A stretch of 64,000 nucleotides of DNA from Trebouxia sp. TZW2008 (lineage: Eukaryota; Chlorophyta; Trebouxiophyceae; Trebouxiales; Trebouxiaceae): assembly GCA_002118135.1 (NCBI GenBank), contig BDIU01000182.1, positions 1 to 64,000 of the forward strand, given 5' to 3'. This document shows positions 22,214 to 33,638 of the stretch, in pieces. The translations under genes were made by a program, and so were the position numbers. A model generated the notes under the pieces. That model worked only from the letters and a program-made list of their open reading frames with translations, had not been told where the DNA came from and ran no database searches. Within the stretch, counting starts at the first letter, position 1. Each line of letters starts with the position of its first letter.

Positions 22214-25200
22214 CTATTCATCCTCTTCCAGCTCGTCATGAATCTCCTTGACAAGCTCAGCCTTGTAGTCCTCAAAATATCCGTCATACCTCTCAATCTC
22301 ACCATTGTCAACAACCCACACCTCACTCCGTTCCTCATCATCGCACACCTGACTCAGCAGCTGTGAGTCATGACTGATGATGATCACACCACCCTCAAAG
22401 GCTTCTATTGCATCTGACAACGCATCAATACTTTGCATGTCAAGATGATTTGTCGGCTCATCCAATAAAAGTATGTGAGGGTTGCTGAGAGCAATTGAAG
22501 TGAAAACCACTCTGGCTTTTTGCCCTCCTGACAATTTGCAAATTGGCTGCAAGTGGTGGTGTCCTGAGAGGCCAAATCTGCCTAGCTGTGCTCGCATCTG
22601 CTCAGGCTTCAAACCCGCTTCTGGGAATCTGTTCATCAGGTACTCAATTGGGTTCTCATCAAAGCTAAGGGCGTCCACAAAATGCTGCGCATACCGGCCT
22701 ATCCTGAGCTTATGACTCTTTCTGAAATCTCCAGTGGAGGGATCGATGTCACCTGACCAAGCATTCAATTTTGGAGCATGATATAAGTTGCTAAAGCCCA
22801 TGTGGCAACAACTCACTGTGCCAATGCGTTCAGCACACACTTGTTGCCAGGACTGCTGTATGTCAGCCATGCTATGTATCAATGGGCGCAAACTGAAGGT
22901 CTGTACACACAGGCCTGGCATCAATGCCATGGGTGCGCAAAATTGCACAATACACCTTTTCTTGGTGGGACAACATACCTGAGAGCGAGTTCAGCAGGGT
23001 GACTTTGCCGCCCCAACTCAAAACTCTGACATGAACATGCACTGCAATGCATCATAGCTGACCTGACAGCAGATTCATCAAGGTGGTTTTGCCAGCTCCA
23101 TTAGGGCCCACAATGGCAACCCTAGAACCCATGTCCACCCCGATATTGAGGTCCTTCAGCCCAAAGTCATCTCTGCCAGGATACTGGAAGCTGACATCAT
23201 TCAGCTGTATCAAGGGAGGCGGCAACTCTGTCGGCTCAGGGAACTCAAACTGCACTGTGTAGTCTGACCAGCGCTTGGGTGCATCTGCTGCGGCATTGGT
23301 GTCATCAGCATAGCTAGGAGCAGCTTTCGCTTTTCTCTGCTGAGCTTGCTTTGTGTTCTTGTTCACCTGTACGGAGCAAAAGGATGTCAGCCAAGACCTT
23401 GGAAGGCTGTACGATGTAGGGAGCCAGCTAGAGAGCTTGCTTTGCGATTTTATTGACCTGTACAGAGCACCTCAATTGTCAGCAAAAGAGCTTGCTTGTG
23501 TAGCCTGACCAACGCTCGGGTGCTTCTACTGCTGCATTAGTGTCATCAGCATAGCTAGGAGCAGCCTTGGCTTTCCTCTGCTGAGCTTGTTTTGTGTTCT
23601 TATGTACCAGAATGTGGAGACTGGTATCAGCATAGTTACATAGCAGTGCACATGCGATACAGTCACGAAAATCCAAACGGCACTTGGTTTGTGCATCCAA
23701 GTTCTTGAGCTGAACACAATGCTGAGACAAATTGCAGATAAACTGCTGGAACTGACAGGACACATCATGATGTTGACACCAGTGTAATCTCTGACAGTAT
23801 ACACTCTTGAGCAGACACATAGGCTGCAATGGCAGGACCACATTGCTACAAATGCTTATGACAAAACTGTGCAGGAAACTCAAGTGACAAGTGTAGTTGC
23901 AAGAACAGCACACAAATGCAAAAGCCATTGGTCACTGCCAGAGCATATGCAGAAGCACACACGCTACAGATGTCGCTACGATGACATATGACTGACCTTG
24001 TGTTGGGCGGCCTTGCTACCAGGGTACACACTCAGTAGACACCACAGCAGTGCCGTGGAACATGTGCAGTATGCTTTGCTCAGCGCAACTGCATTAGGCA
24101 AGGCATGCATGCAATAGCTGCTGCTGCAGCAATGACTGATGTTTGGCCTTGTCCTGGGCAGCCTTGCTACCAGTCTTCTTTGCCGCCTTGATCTGCTTCT
24201 CATACTTCTCAGTGATGGAAAACATATGCATATATGCTGCTACAATGACTGATGTCTGACCTTGTCTTGGGCAGCCTTGCTGCCAGTCTTCTTCGCCGCC
24301 TTGATCTGCTTCTCGTACTTCTCAGCAGCCTTGTTTACTTCTCTCCGTTTCTGCTCGTACATCTCCTCAAACTGGGCAAAGTTCCCGCGGTAGGAGTGCA
24401 GCTTGAGGTCATGCAGATGAATGATGTCTGTGGTCACAGTGTTCAGAAAGTCTCTGTCATGCGACACCACGATCAGAGTCTTCTTCCATCGCGTAAGGTA
24501 TTCTTCTAGCCACAGCACTGCTCTCAGGTCCAAGTGGTTTGTTGGCTCATCCAATAAAAGCACAGTGGGCTGGATGTACAGGGCCCTAGCTAAGGAGATA
24601 CGCATTCGCCAACCGCCGCTGAACAAGTTGGTTTGGCGTGCTTGCATGACTTTTGTGAAGCCTAGACCGTGTAGAATCTTGCTGGCACGTGCTTCGGCTG
24701 AAGCTGCATTTATCTCTTGCATGCGCTCGTACACCTGCAGATATACACATTGGTCAAGAACTCAGTTGATCACAGAAGCAACAAATCCCAACAGCTTGCA
24801 TACAAGGCTTGCGTGCCAACTGCTGTCTGTAGGTTGGATGCAATAGCTGATAATGCGCAGGGATGAGCATTGAGTTGCTGCAGGAGCCAAGCACAGGCAA
24901 GCTGAAAACCACACTTCTGAACAGCTTGCATTGCTCATGGTGCCTGACTATGCCTGGTGCGCGTGAAAAAAAATCACAGGATTGCTTTAGGCATGGTCAG
25001 ATTCAACACCTTTCATCACGGACTCATCCTGAGACAGATGTTTGCTGCCTGACTAGCCAGGGATACTGAGGATGAACGCAACGCAGTGAGAGCAGACCTC
25101 AACCTGACGCATCCCTTTGCTTCAAAGCATTACAAAGAAGAGGATAAAGGAATGTGAGCTGACCTCATTGAGGCGCTCAGAAGCCTCATCAGCATCAAAG

Positions 25201-28200
25201 CCTTTGGCCTTGGGCTTGTCCTCCAAGCTGCTGTCCTGCAGCTGCTTGTTCAGCTGCTCCTCTTCCTCCCGTAGCTCCATCAGCTCCACATCAGCAGCCA
25301 CAACAGCTTGAAGGGCTGTCCTCTCGTCACCCACTACTTCCTGTGACATCAGGCCAAGGGTAAACCCAGAAATACTTGGCAGTCAACTGTGTATAAGAAC
25401 CTGTCCCCCCTCCATGTCCAATTTAAATGGTTCAGGTCAGCACATGATCAAACTGGTTGGAGACAATTGATTGCTTGTGTACGTACCTAGATGGGCCTGC
25501 TGAGCCTTCCTAACCCACGTTTACAATGAATGAATGAATGAATGAATGAATGAATGAATGAATGAATGAATGAATGAATGAATGAATGAATGAATGAATG
25601 AATGAATGAATGAATTAGCAAACGCCTGAAGGGTGGCTGTGCAATCCAGTGAATGCAGTCAAAAGAGCAAATAGAGCAGAATGCAGCTGCTTGTTCAGCT
25701 GCTGGTCTTTTACACGCAGATCTGTGAGCTCAACGTCAGCAGCCACAACAACATTCCTAGAGGATCATTGTGCAATGAGTGAAAAGCAGTGCTGGCGCAC
25801 TGACAGTGAAGAACAAGAGCAGGCTGCGCTCTGGAGCTTCAGGACAATTGTGCCATGCAGGACTGTTCTATCAGCAGCACAACATGCGGATATCTTGTGT
25901 TGACAGAGCCAAATGTACAACAGCTCAGGTGCATCTCAACAGCAACACAAGCAAAATTCGCACCTGCTCTACAAGTAGGACATCCAGGTTCTCTGGCACA
26001 GGTATCTGCCGCCTGGCAATCAAGCGCAGCAGGGTGGATTTGCCCTTGCCGTTGGGTCCTACAAGGCCGTACCGCCTGCCTGCCGTCACGCTAAACAGTG
26101 TGTTCTCCAGCAGCAGCTTGCCCTTGGCACGCACAGACAGGCTGTGTACCTGCATTGCAAAGATGATTGAATCTTGATTGTGAAATCTAGCCTAACAGGC
26201 TGTAGCGCCTGCCTGCTGTCACACCAAAAAGTGTGTTCTGTAGCAGCAGCTTGCCCTTGGCACGCACAGACAGGCTGTGCACCTGCAATGCAAAGATTGC
26301 TTGCACTGGGACTTTCACCACCTTTGAAACACAGACAGGCTGTGTGCCTGCTGTCACACTGAACAATGCAAAGATTGCTTCTCGAGCTTTCTGAACTGTG
26401 CAGATGGTGCTTTGCAAGCAAAGCTTGCTGCTGTGACTTGAGAAGTCACAAAGACTTGGTGTATACAAAGCCTGCAACCGTCTGTTAATAAGCAGACTGT
26501 CATTATTGCAACAATGACCCAGCATGCACAGCGTATGCAAGGAGGTGCCTTGCGACCAAGAACATCATCATCGTCTCTTACGTGATCCGCGTACGATTGC
26601 ACGAGAAACCATGCTCAAGCTGCGCAAAAGACACAAACAAACGAGGTCAAGGCAAACAAAATACTATGAGTGCGCATGTGTGAATGCCCAACAACAACAC
26701 AAAAAGCTGCAGCAATTGTGCCAAGCAAACGTATGCAAGCAGTGACCAAGAACGTGATGCATTGGTAAGGCACATGGCAGTCAACCAAACGAGCTGTGAG
26801 CACAGCAGTACAGTTGCAAGAGCGCGAAACATGCTTTGTGTGTTTGAGTCATGATTACTGGGGAGGTATCTGGGGCTTGGCAGTGTTATGCTCCCTCTAG
26901 AATGACCTAATGATGGGACATACCAGAATGCACAGAACACCATGCAACTATTTTGATGTCAGTGGCGCTGACTGCGCCTTCAGCTCCTTCTAGCCCCTGG
27001 TCTTCAATGACCACATCAAAGACACAAACAACAGGGGTATGACATGGACGGGTCACGAAGAAAACATGCTGCCAGTCAGCATTGCGAGCATATTTGTTGA
27101 CAGACAAAGGGCTTGTCGGTCTCAAGCCGTGATGTTTGCAACATCACAATCTTAATAGTTGATTGATGTGACACCTGTGCACGCGCAAACACAAGGTAGG
27201 TAACAGGTATGCTTCACCCTGTTCCTGTCGGCCATACAGCAGGCTTGCGTTATCACCCAAAGGTGTGCAGACGATGGGGCCAGCACTGCGACTGCATCTG
27301 GCTTATACTGTTTGCAAATGCAAAGAAAGCCATGCGGCTGACCTTGATGTCAGCCGCGCTGACTGCGCTTTCAGCCCCTTCAAGCCCTGAATCTCAAAGG
27401 CAACAGACACGAAACAACAGGATCACGACATGGATGGGTCACACAGAAAACATGCTGCCAGTCAGCATTGTGAGCATGTTTGTCAACAGCCAAAATCTTG
27501 TGGGTCTCAAGTCAGGATGTTTGCAACATGACAATCTCAGTTATGGTGCCTGCAAATACACTACAGACCATGCAGCTCACCTTGATGTCAGTGGCACTGA
27601 CTGCACCTTCAGCGCCTTCCAGCCCTTGATTCTCAAAGGCCACATCAAAGACATTGTCATCATCTCGCAGTGACTCTTCCTTGATGCGATGCGCTTTCTC
27701 TGCTAGCTTCCTCTGCTTATCTGCAGCTTTCTTCTGTTCCCTGTATGTGGCCACCTGCAGCGCAAGCTGTTGTCGGTGCAAGCAAGAAGAAGAAGACCAT
27801 TGGCATTGCGTTTGGTCAGCTCCCTCTGCTCATCTGCAGCTTTCTTCTTTTCCGTGTATGTGGCCACCTGCAGCGCAAGCAAATGTCAGTGCAAGCCAGA
27901 AGAAGAAGACAACTGACATGCATTGCGTTTGGTCAGCTTCCTCTGCTGATCTGCAGCTTTTTTCTGGTTCTTGTATGGAGTCACCTGCAACCGCAAGCTG
28001 TTATCAGTGCAAGCAAGAAGAAGAAGACAATTGGCATGCATTGCGTTTGGTCAGCTTCCTCTGCTCATCTGAAGCTTTTGTCTGGTTCGTGTATGGGGTC
28101 ACCTGCAGCGCAAGCTGTCATCAGTGCAAGCAAGAAGAAGAAGACAAGTGGCATGCATCTGTTTGGCCAGCTTCCTCTGCGCATCTGCAGCTTTCTTCTC

Positions 28201-29093
28201 CTCTGTGTGTGGCAAGTTGCACAGCACAGGACAATGCACTGTAAAGAAGAAGATATTGTTCATGCGTATGCCCATGGGTTTAGCCCAGCCAGCTGCCTCT
28301 GCCTCGTTTTGCTCAACGTATATAGCCGTGCAGAACTTTTAGAATAAACAGCAGATGCATCACATGTTGCTGAGAATATTCTGATGACAGTCGTGCATGT
28401 GCGGCTGATTGGGCTGCTAGCACTATGTCTCAGCAAAGGTGTTTGTCTTGGCAGGATGTGAATGCAACTATCTAGCGAGTGCTTCCAATCAGAGGTCACA
28501 GCATGCAAGCGGTGCTGCATGCAGTGAAAGTCTCAGCATACCACAGCTTTGCTATTGTGCATCAGATGCATCAGCAAGCACAGAACAGCGCTGTGATAGA
28601 ACATATAAAGCCTTGTTGGCTGGTACAATGCAATAGCTGTCAAGCTTCACAAAAGTAAATTGGCTTGAAAACTGACCTGTGGCCGGAACTCCCTTTCCTC
28701 TTCATCATTTGCTCTTGCACTGGTCTCATACTCCTCCTCGTCCTCACTAGAAGGCAAATCTATATCGCCCAGATAGCTGTCCTCTTTCTGCTTGGGTGGA
28801 GGAGGGGGTTGGCGAGATTTTGGTTCAGGGCGTTTAGCTGCTGGCTGGCTGGCGCCATTGGTTTTGCTGTCCTTGCCACTGGAGGGTCTGCTGCTCTCCT
28901 TCAAAGGCTTCGTAGCAACGTCAGATGATTTGCTGGACTTGTCCTTTTTCTTATCAGGATCTTTTGCTGCTTTGTCCTTTTTCTTCTCGTCCTTGCTTTT
29001 GCTATCGGATTTGCTTTTGGGATCTTTATCTTCCTTGCTGCGCTTCGACTTCTTTTCTTCCTTTGAAAGTTTCTTGCTGTCCTTGTCGGCCAT
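22214..29093 (-). CDS. ABCF-type (GCN20-like) twin-ATPase (7 exons)
   Basis: Exons: 29093-28677, 27754-27581, 26149-25964, 25340-25164, 24734-24261, 23366-23063, 22752-22214, giving 756 aa with every junction in phase. Residues 1-139 are Lys/Ser/Asp-rich and then acidic, as in plant ABCF4. ABC1 has Walker [10 protein letters not shown] (~228), signature [15 protein letters not shown] and Walker [14 protein letters not shown] helical linker follows ([21 protein letters not shown]). ABC2 has GPNGAGKTT (~563), LSGGQKARV and [12 protein letters not shown]. There are no membrane segments, as expected for ABCF, whose members act on ribosomes or in eIF2-kinase signalling. The C-terminus is acidic. 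It probably shares a promoter region with the plus-strand gene at 29609. Introns 1, 2, 5 and 6 are loaded with copies of exon edges. Confidence 0.96.
22977..23035 (-). repeat. Ghost of ABCF exon 6 3' end (Walker A)
   Basis: The minus strand reads [12 protein letters not shown] followed by gtatgt, a decayed copy of the exon-6 end [13 protein letters not shown] and its donor. It lies directly downstream of exon 6 (23063-23366). Confidence 0.75.
23420..23625 (-). repeat. Ghosts of ABCF exon 6 5' end
   Basis: The segment 23497-23610 is a near copy of 23255-23366 and on the minus strand still encodes [21 protein letters not shown] shorter decayed copy lies at about 23430-23468. Both are upstream of the real exon in transcript order. 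Confidence 0.85.
23985..24215 (-). repeat. Ghosts of ABCF exon 5 3' end
   Basis: Two copies of the exon-5 end and donor (24261-24340) lie downstream of it, at about 24130-24212 and 23990-24030. The nearer one still reads [11 protein letters not shown]. The reading frame is mostly kept. Confidence 0.85.
25524..25615. repeat. (AATG)n microsatellite
   Basis: About 23 uninterrupted copies of the tetranucleotide in an ABCF intron. Confidence 0.97.
25680..25765 (-). repeat. Ghost of ABCF exon 4 5' part
   Basis: Shares agctgcttgttcagctgct and tcagcagccacaaca with exon 4 (25164-25340), with many mismatches between. Located upstream of exon 4. Confidence 0.7.
26180..26375 (-). repeat. Ghosts of ABCF exon 3 5' end
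   Basis: One good copy (26200-26297) repeats the acceptor and first ~70 bases of exon 3 ([14 protein letters not shown]). A more decayed copy lies at about 26330-26372. Both are upstream of the real exon at 25964-26149. Confidence 0.85.
26950..27430 (-). repeat. Ghosts of ABCF exon 2 3' end
   Basis: Segments at about 26953-27040 and 27340-27425 match the exon-2 end (27581-27650, encoding [14 protein letters not shown]) and continue into matching intron sequence. They lie downstream of exon 2. Confidence 0.85.
27785..28235 (-). repeat. Tandem array of ABCF exon 2 5' ends (~116-bp unit)
   Basis: About four further copies of a unit of ~116 bp, made of the exon-2 start plus its upstream intron end (gaagaagaag tract, ctgcag acceptor), follow the real exon edge at 27754. 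Starts are near 27816, 27935, 28050 and 28165. The first three keep ctgcag or ttgcag followed by gtg; the last has lost the site. Confidence 0.9.
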
Positions 29094-29608
29094 CAGCAAA
29101 ACCAGCACAGCAAGCACTCCTTGCTGCAGCAACGTATGTGCAAGAGCACCGACGGGGGTTTTGCTGGCGCGAAATGAAGCAGTCAAAAAAGTCAAAGCTG
29201 CTCTGAGTCACAAGATGCAATCGAAACGCGTTCACAGACGCGAGACGCTTCGAAACCTGCTTGATGCTCAGAGTGATGCTATGTGTAGCCGTACACAGGG
29301 CTTTTTTGCCAAGGGCTTTTTCAAAAGGCCCCCTGAACAGTAACGCTTAAATGGCCATGGCGCAGCATACTTTCCGGTTATAGCGCTGAGGAAAAGGGAG
29401 GCCTCTTGCATGGGCGACGTGTCCTGAAGTCAGCTTTGACTCGCTTGCATAAGCGTAAATTGAAGCGACCGACAGTGTAAGTGAGCGAACGCGTGGCTTC
29501 ATCAGATGCCGGGATACAGGGTGTTGACCCCGGTGCGAAAACATTCCAGCAGGTGCGCTCATCAACATTGCTGTCACAAGATCCAAAATCACATCAGTCC
29601 AATCAATT
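29094..29608. promoter_or_regulatory. Divergent CpG-rich promoter region
   Basis: About 515 bp between the ABCF start (29093, minus) and a predicted plus-strand start (29609). It is CpG-rich compared with the introns on both sides, as at other gene starts here. No conserved box was identified. Confidence 0.5.
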
Positions 29609-30571
29609 ATGCTATCTTTTCAACGAAAGACTCAGGCGTGTAACCTAAACTTCTTACCACTTATCTGTGCCTACAGCAGCGATAGGCAGTCACCCTTGCG
29701 AGCCGAGCGTCATCATAACGTTCACACAGTCAACCAGAACGAACCACCCACGCATTTGCACTATGGTCCAGGTAAGGTCGACATCACTGAGGTACCCTGC
29801 CTCAGTAGCACGCTGGCATGTGTAAAGCTCTGGCCTTGAACCCAGTGCTCATGCCTCCCAACTGCAAGCTGCTCAGACAAAGGCTCTCGCTGCAGGCGCT
29901 GTAAGTACCTTGGAGAATTTGCCAGCTGCAGGACAGACACCAGTGCGCCAGGTATGCCTATCAGTCATCAAAACAAGCAGCTTGCTAGTCCCTGCACCGC
30001 ACCTCAAATGCTCAACACCAAGAGAGCTCGCCCTGCAGGTCTCAACCCGGTACAAGCTTTCAGAAAGGCCACAGATACCAGTGCCATATTTCAGACAGAA
30101 GGCTGCAGCGCGTTCACCAGCCGCTGATGCAGCAGGTGTGTACATTTCACTCAGATACATTACACTCAGTGTCAGTCAGCTTCATTGTCACTGTGTACTG
30201 TGGCAGGGGTGCCAACAGCTTCTGCATCGTCATTCTGCAATACAGCCAGGCCATTTCACTGTGGAGTTCTGCTGTGATAAAGGGTCAGAACAAGTGTAGT
30301 AATCAATTTTATACCGCCCACAGCAAGTGTGCTTCTGAGGCCAGACTGTGTCACTGAGGATGGACCCAAAAGCAGTACAGCTTCAAACACTCCGCTTCAG
30401 ACGCAACGGTTGGAGCAATACATTAGTAGGCTTTTCTTGAAGGCTTGTCGGCTATATTCTGGTACAATCTGCAATACTGACTGCCCGTCTGTTCACAAGC
30501 ATGCATTGCAGTGGTGTTGTGCTCAGGCAAATGCTGTGGATGCAGCTGACAGAGTCAACTGCTTATGGTAA
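29609..30571 (+). CDS. Hypothetical protein (4 exons, tentative)
   Basis: Exons 29609-29771, 29932-29951 (20-bp microexon), 30039-30135 and 30345-30571 agree in phase and give 168 aa. Visible stretches: QTPVRQ, RYKLSERPQIPVPYFRQKAAA. I do not recognise the protein. The long terminal exon could be shorter if the gtaggc at 30426 is a donor. The model rests only on splice signals and phase. Confidence 0.35.
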
Positions 30572-30642
30572 TATCATTTTGATCTTACGCACAGCTTGCT
30601 ACGTCAGGTCTTTTGGAGGGAAGTAGATTCCATGGTCGCAGC

Positions 30643-30700
30643 AACCCCCTGCTAGGTCCTGGGGTCCCCCCACCAGATGACTTTGACCCCCCTTCCACCC
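30643..30700. repeat. C-rich island before a gene start
   Basis: Runs of C (cccccc, ccccctt) lie just upstream of the predicted ATG at 30717. Similar islands are listed at 19214. Confidence 0.4.
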
Positions 30701-30716
30701 GCGAACACCACAAAGG

Positions 30717-33638
30717 ATGGCATCCAATGCACAGTCACCTGCTCCAGAAAAGGTGAGTCAGTCCTGGATGCTATTGCACTCTGAAGGCAATACCTCTGTG
30801 CTGCGCACAAAAGCGCTTTGCCTCCTGAAAGCCTTTCTGCATCAGTAGAGGGGCTCATGCCCTTGTCTGGTCTGCAGCAACATTACTGCTCACAGCCTGT
30901 CTGGCAAAGCTTTGTCAGCGTCTACTTACAGCACATTGTATCTTTCCCTCTTATCAATTTGTTTGTGCTTTGATTGTCCACAGCATAGCAGCAGTGTTTG
31001 TCACCGGCCATTACCATCAGGCACATTGGCCAAAGCTTGCACACCAAAACAACCGCCGTCTGCAACAACATTTTACGTGTGAAGAACATCAAAGAAACAA
31101 AAGGAAGTGTTTGCCTTGCTAAACTGCTTGAGCTTATCTTGACACCTTCAACTGCAGCTGCTGTTTATGAACAAAGCAGCTGGTCACGACCATGCTGCTG
31201 TGGATTGATTTTGCGCTGCTCTGGGTTTCCACATCCAGGGAAGCTGCCCAACAACACAAAGTCTTCATTGCATGTGCCACCGAGTGACCTTGTGACCCTG
31301 AAAGAGCGATCGTTTAACACAATGCAGGCACATTAGAGGGCAGGCAGAGTACAGATGTTTGCCAGCAGCCAGTCTCAGTATTAGCAAGAGGGTGTTTGGG
31401 GTCATCTTGGGCTTGTCACATTGTCTAAACATCACAAACGGAGGTGCAAGGCAGGGGCAGATGGGAAGACACACTAGTGAGGGAACAAGTGAGTGACTCA
31501 TGTCGATGAGCTGTAGGGACATCAAAGGGCAGGCAGGATACGGAGGTGTGCCAGCAGTGCGAAGCTCAGCACGAGGGTGTTTGGCATCAGCTGCGAGTGT
31601 GCATACTGTCTGACAAGCAACCAGGTGGAGGGTCAAAGTCGACGCCTGCAAAACTAAGTGAATAACTTGACACACTGCAGGGAAATCATAGAGCAGGGTT
31701 AAGAGTTGTGCCAGCAGCTAATGCAAAGCCCAGCAAGATGGTGTTTTTATCAGCTGGGTCTGGTGTTTTGTGTGAAAGCACAAGCACAAATCAGTGATTG
31801 AGCAAATGTTCGTCATTCAACTGACACGCTGACACACTGCAGGGACATCATAGGGCAGGCAGGGTACAGAGGAGTGCCGGCGGCTAACCTGAAGCCCAGC
31901 AAGAGGGTCTTTGGGGCGCCCCCCGCTGATGAGCAGCACCTGCAGGGTGCAGCAGTGGGTATTAGTGTGGACAACCTCCCTGAGAGGAAGGCTAGGGGTT
32001 GGGGGGACCGCCCTCTGTCTGCTTACCAGAACACTGCCAACAGAACCATCCTTGCCGCCAGCTCATCAGGTGAGCTGTGCACGACCAAAGTAGGTCGACT
32101 ACATCAGAACCTGCGGGGCAAATGTACATAGACAGGCCCAAAGACAGTGTTCATGCTGTTGTCATGCTGTTGTCATGCTGTTGTCATGCTGTTGTCATAG
32201 GACAAGTCATGCCACATGCCATATTCACAGATGGCAAAGTTGTGATGTGCAGCAAACTGACACCATACAGCTCGTAGATGCCAAAAACAATGAAAAGAGA
32301 CTCAAATGATTAACAGTAATCACAAAGCCAAACCTCAGCAATGAAGTACAGACAGCAATGCTTTGTGCAGGTGCCTGTGTGCAAGGGGCTGATGGTCCAA
32401 GGAGACCCTTTGCGCGCAAGGTGGATATGGGGCGTCCAGGAGACCACCCAGATGTGCTGCGCTACCGCTTCTCCAATGGCCTGTGCCCAGATGTCTACCA
32501 AGTAGGGAGGCTGTGCCTGTCCTCATCACTGTCAAAGACGATAAACCTGGCGCCATTTTGTGCCTGCTCTGATCAGTGGCTAATACCTGACAGGCTTTGC
32601 CTGCTCTGATCAGCATCACTGAACAACATTTCTGGCTGTGCCTGCTCTGGTGTATGTCAGTGTCTGCCCTGCAAATGGCTTACCATGCTTTGCCCTCATG
32701 CAAGGCACCTTGCAAGCCTCAGGCTCGCTGAGCTTGGTCTGTTGCATCTCTGCGTCACTGCAGTTAAGCTATACGCTAAGCTTGACTATCACGTGTATGG
32801 GCTTGATCTAGCCCTTGTCATGTCATGTGCATGCCTAGGCACAATGCCAACTTGCTAGCTCACATCTGATGCTCAAAAGTCGTGTACGAGCATCATGCAG
32901 ACTGTGAGCAAGCTCCTGACAGACAAGCAGCTTTAGCGATTGACGGGAATGTAAGGGACATGTAACGTCACCAGCTGAAGGAAATTTCTGCTTGTGTTGC
33001 AGTTTGACACCAGGAGAACACCAGCGCCCCAAGTCTCGCTGAAGACACAGAATGCCTTGAGCGAGTCATACTACACAGCTCGCCATGAGTGCAATGTGAA
33101 CAGAGCTAGAGCAGAGGGCGACACAGAAGTCCACTTCTACCATGGTCAGTCACCACTGCTTGCAAAAGTGCTTGCAGCCCTGCAGTCCATCACTTCAACA
33201 CCGACTTCAGCTTCTCAGGCTTTGTAGAGTGTGCTTCTTTGCACTCAGATGATGCATTGCTCAGCATCATGTTTGAAAGTTGCTGCTGTGCTGTGGTGGG
33301 ATTTGCACCTTACCATGATGGCTGCTGCTGTTGCTGATGCTGCTGCTGCTGCTTGCGTCTGGGCGATGTGTATCTTTGGCAGTCAGTGCTGCTATCACTG
33401 TTTCAGCACAATTGGCCATGGCTGCTGCGGCTGTATGCTCTACCCTGCATAATCAAGCTGGCGAGCGTTCAACATGCTGTACGTGGTCTCAGCGCTTTTC
33501 CAGAGCTTGCTCGTCAGTGCAGATTTGGGATTCTGCTTCCAGATCAACAAACAAGCAAACCTGCTGTCAAAAGATGCCTGTGTTGATGCTGCAGAAATGT
33601 TCATGCCCAGACCGTCAACAGCGCCACAACATTTGTGA
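30717..33638 (+). CDS. Hypothetical protein (7 exons)
   Basis: Exons: 30717-30752, 30995-31076, 31239-31311, 31843-32069, 32371-32501, 33003-33144, 33523-33638, giving 268 aa with all phases consistent. The third exon uses a weaker donor (gtttaa). The protein is Pro/Arg/Asn-rich with no membrane segment: KRVFGAPPADEQHLQG, NLPERKARGWGDRPLSAY, KVDMGRPGDHPDVLRYRFSN, STAPQHL at the end. Its composition recalls small ciliary or flagellar microtubule proteins, but no specific family could be named. The last acceptor could also be 33543, which gives a shorter tail in another frame. Confidence 0.65.
31320..31765 (+). repeat. Three ghosts of exon 4 5' end
   Basis: Copies of the exon start (gggcaggcagggtacagagg ... 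agcaagagggtctttgggg, 31843-31920) lie at about 31325-31410, 31515-31590 and 31680-31760. All are upstream of the real exon, with intervening intron sequence also repeated (tgacacactgcag). Confidence 0.9.
32151..32198. repeat. 11-bp tandem repeat
   Basis: Four copies of tcatgctgttg in an intron of the plus-strand gene at 30717-33638. Confidence 0.9.

Noticed and set aside
24890..24935. Plus-strand Walker-A-like reading ([13 protein letters not shown]) in an ABCF intron
   Set aside because: It is on the opposite strand to the gene, has no further ATPase motif, and is short enough to be chance.
27785..28235. Regularly spaced repeats reminiscent of a CRISPR array
   Set aside because: The units are contiguous ~116-bp copies of an exon edge with no unique spacers, in a eukaryotic intron.
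28792..29343. 183-aa plus-strand open frame
   Set aside because: It is the antisense of ABCF exon 1; the Lys/Ser-rich sense strand produces long Leu/Ser-rich open frames opposite to it.
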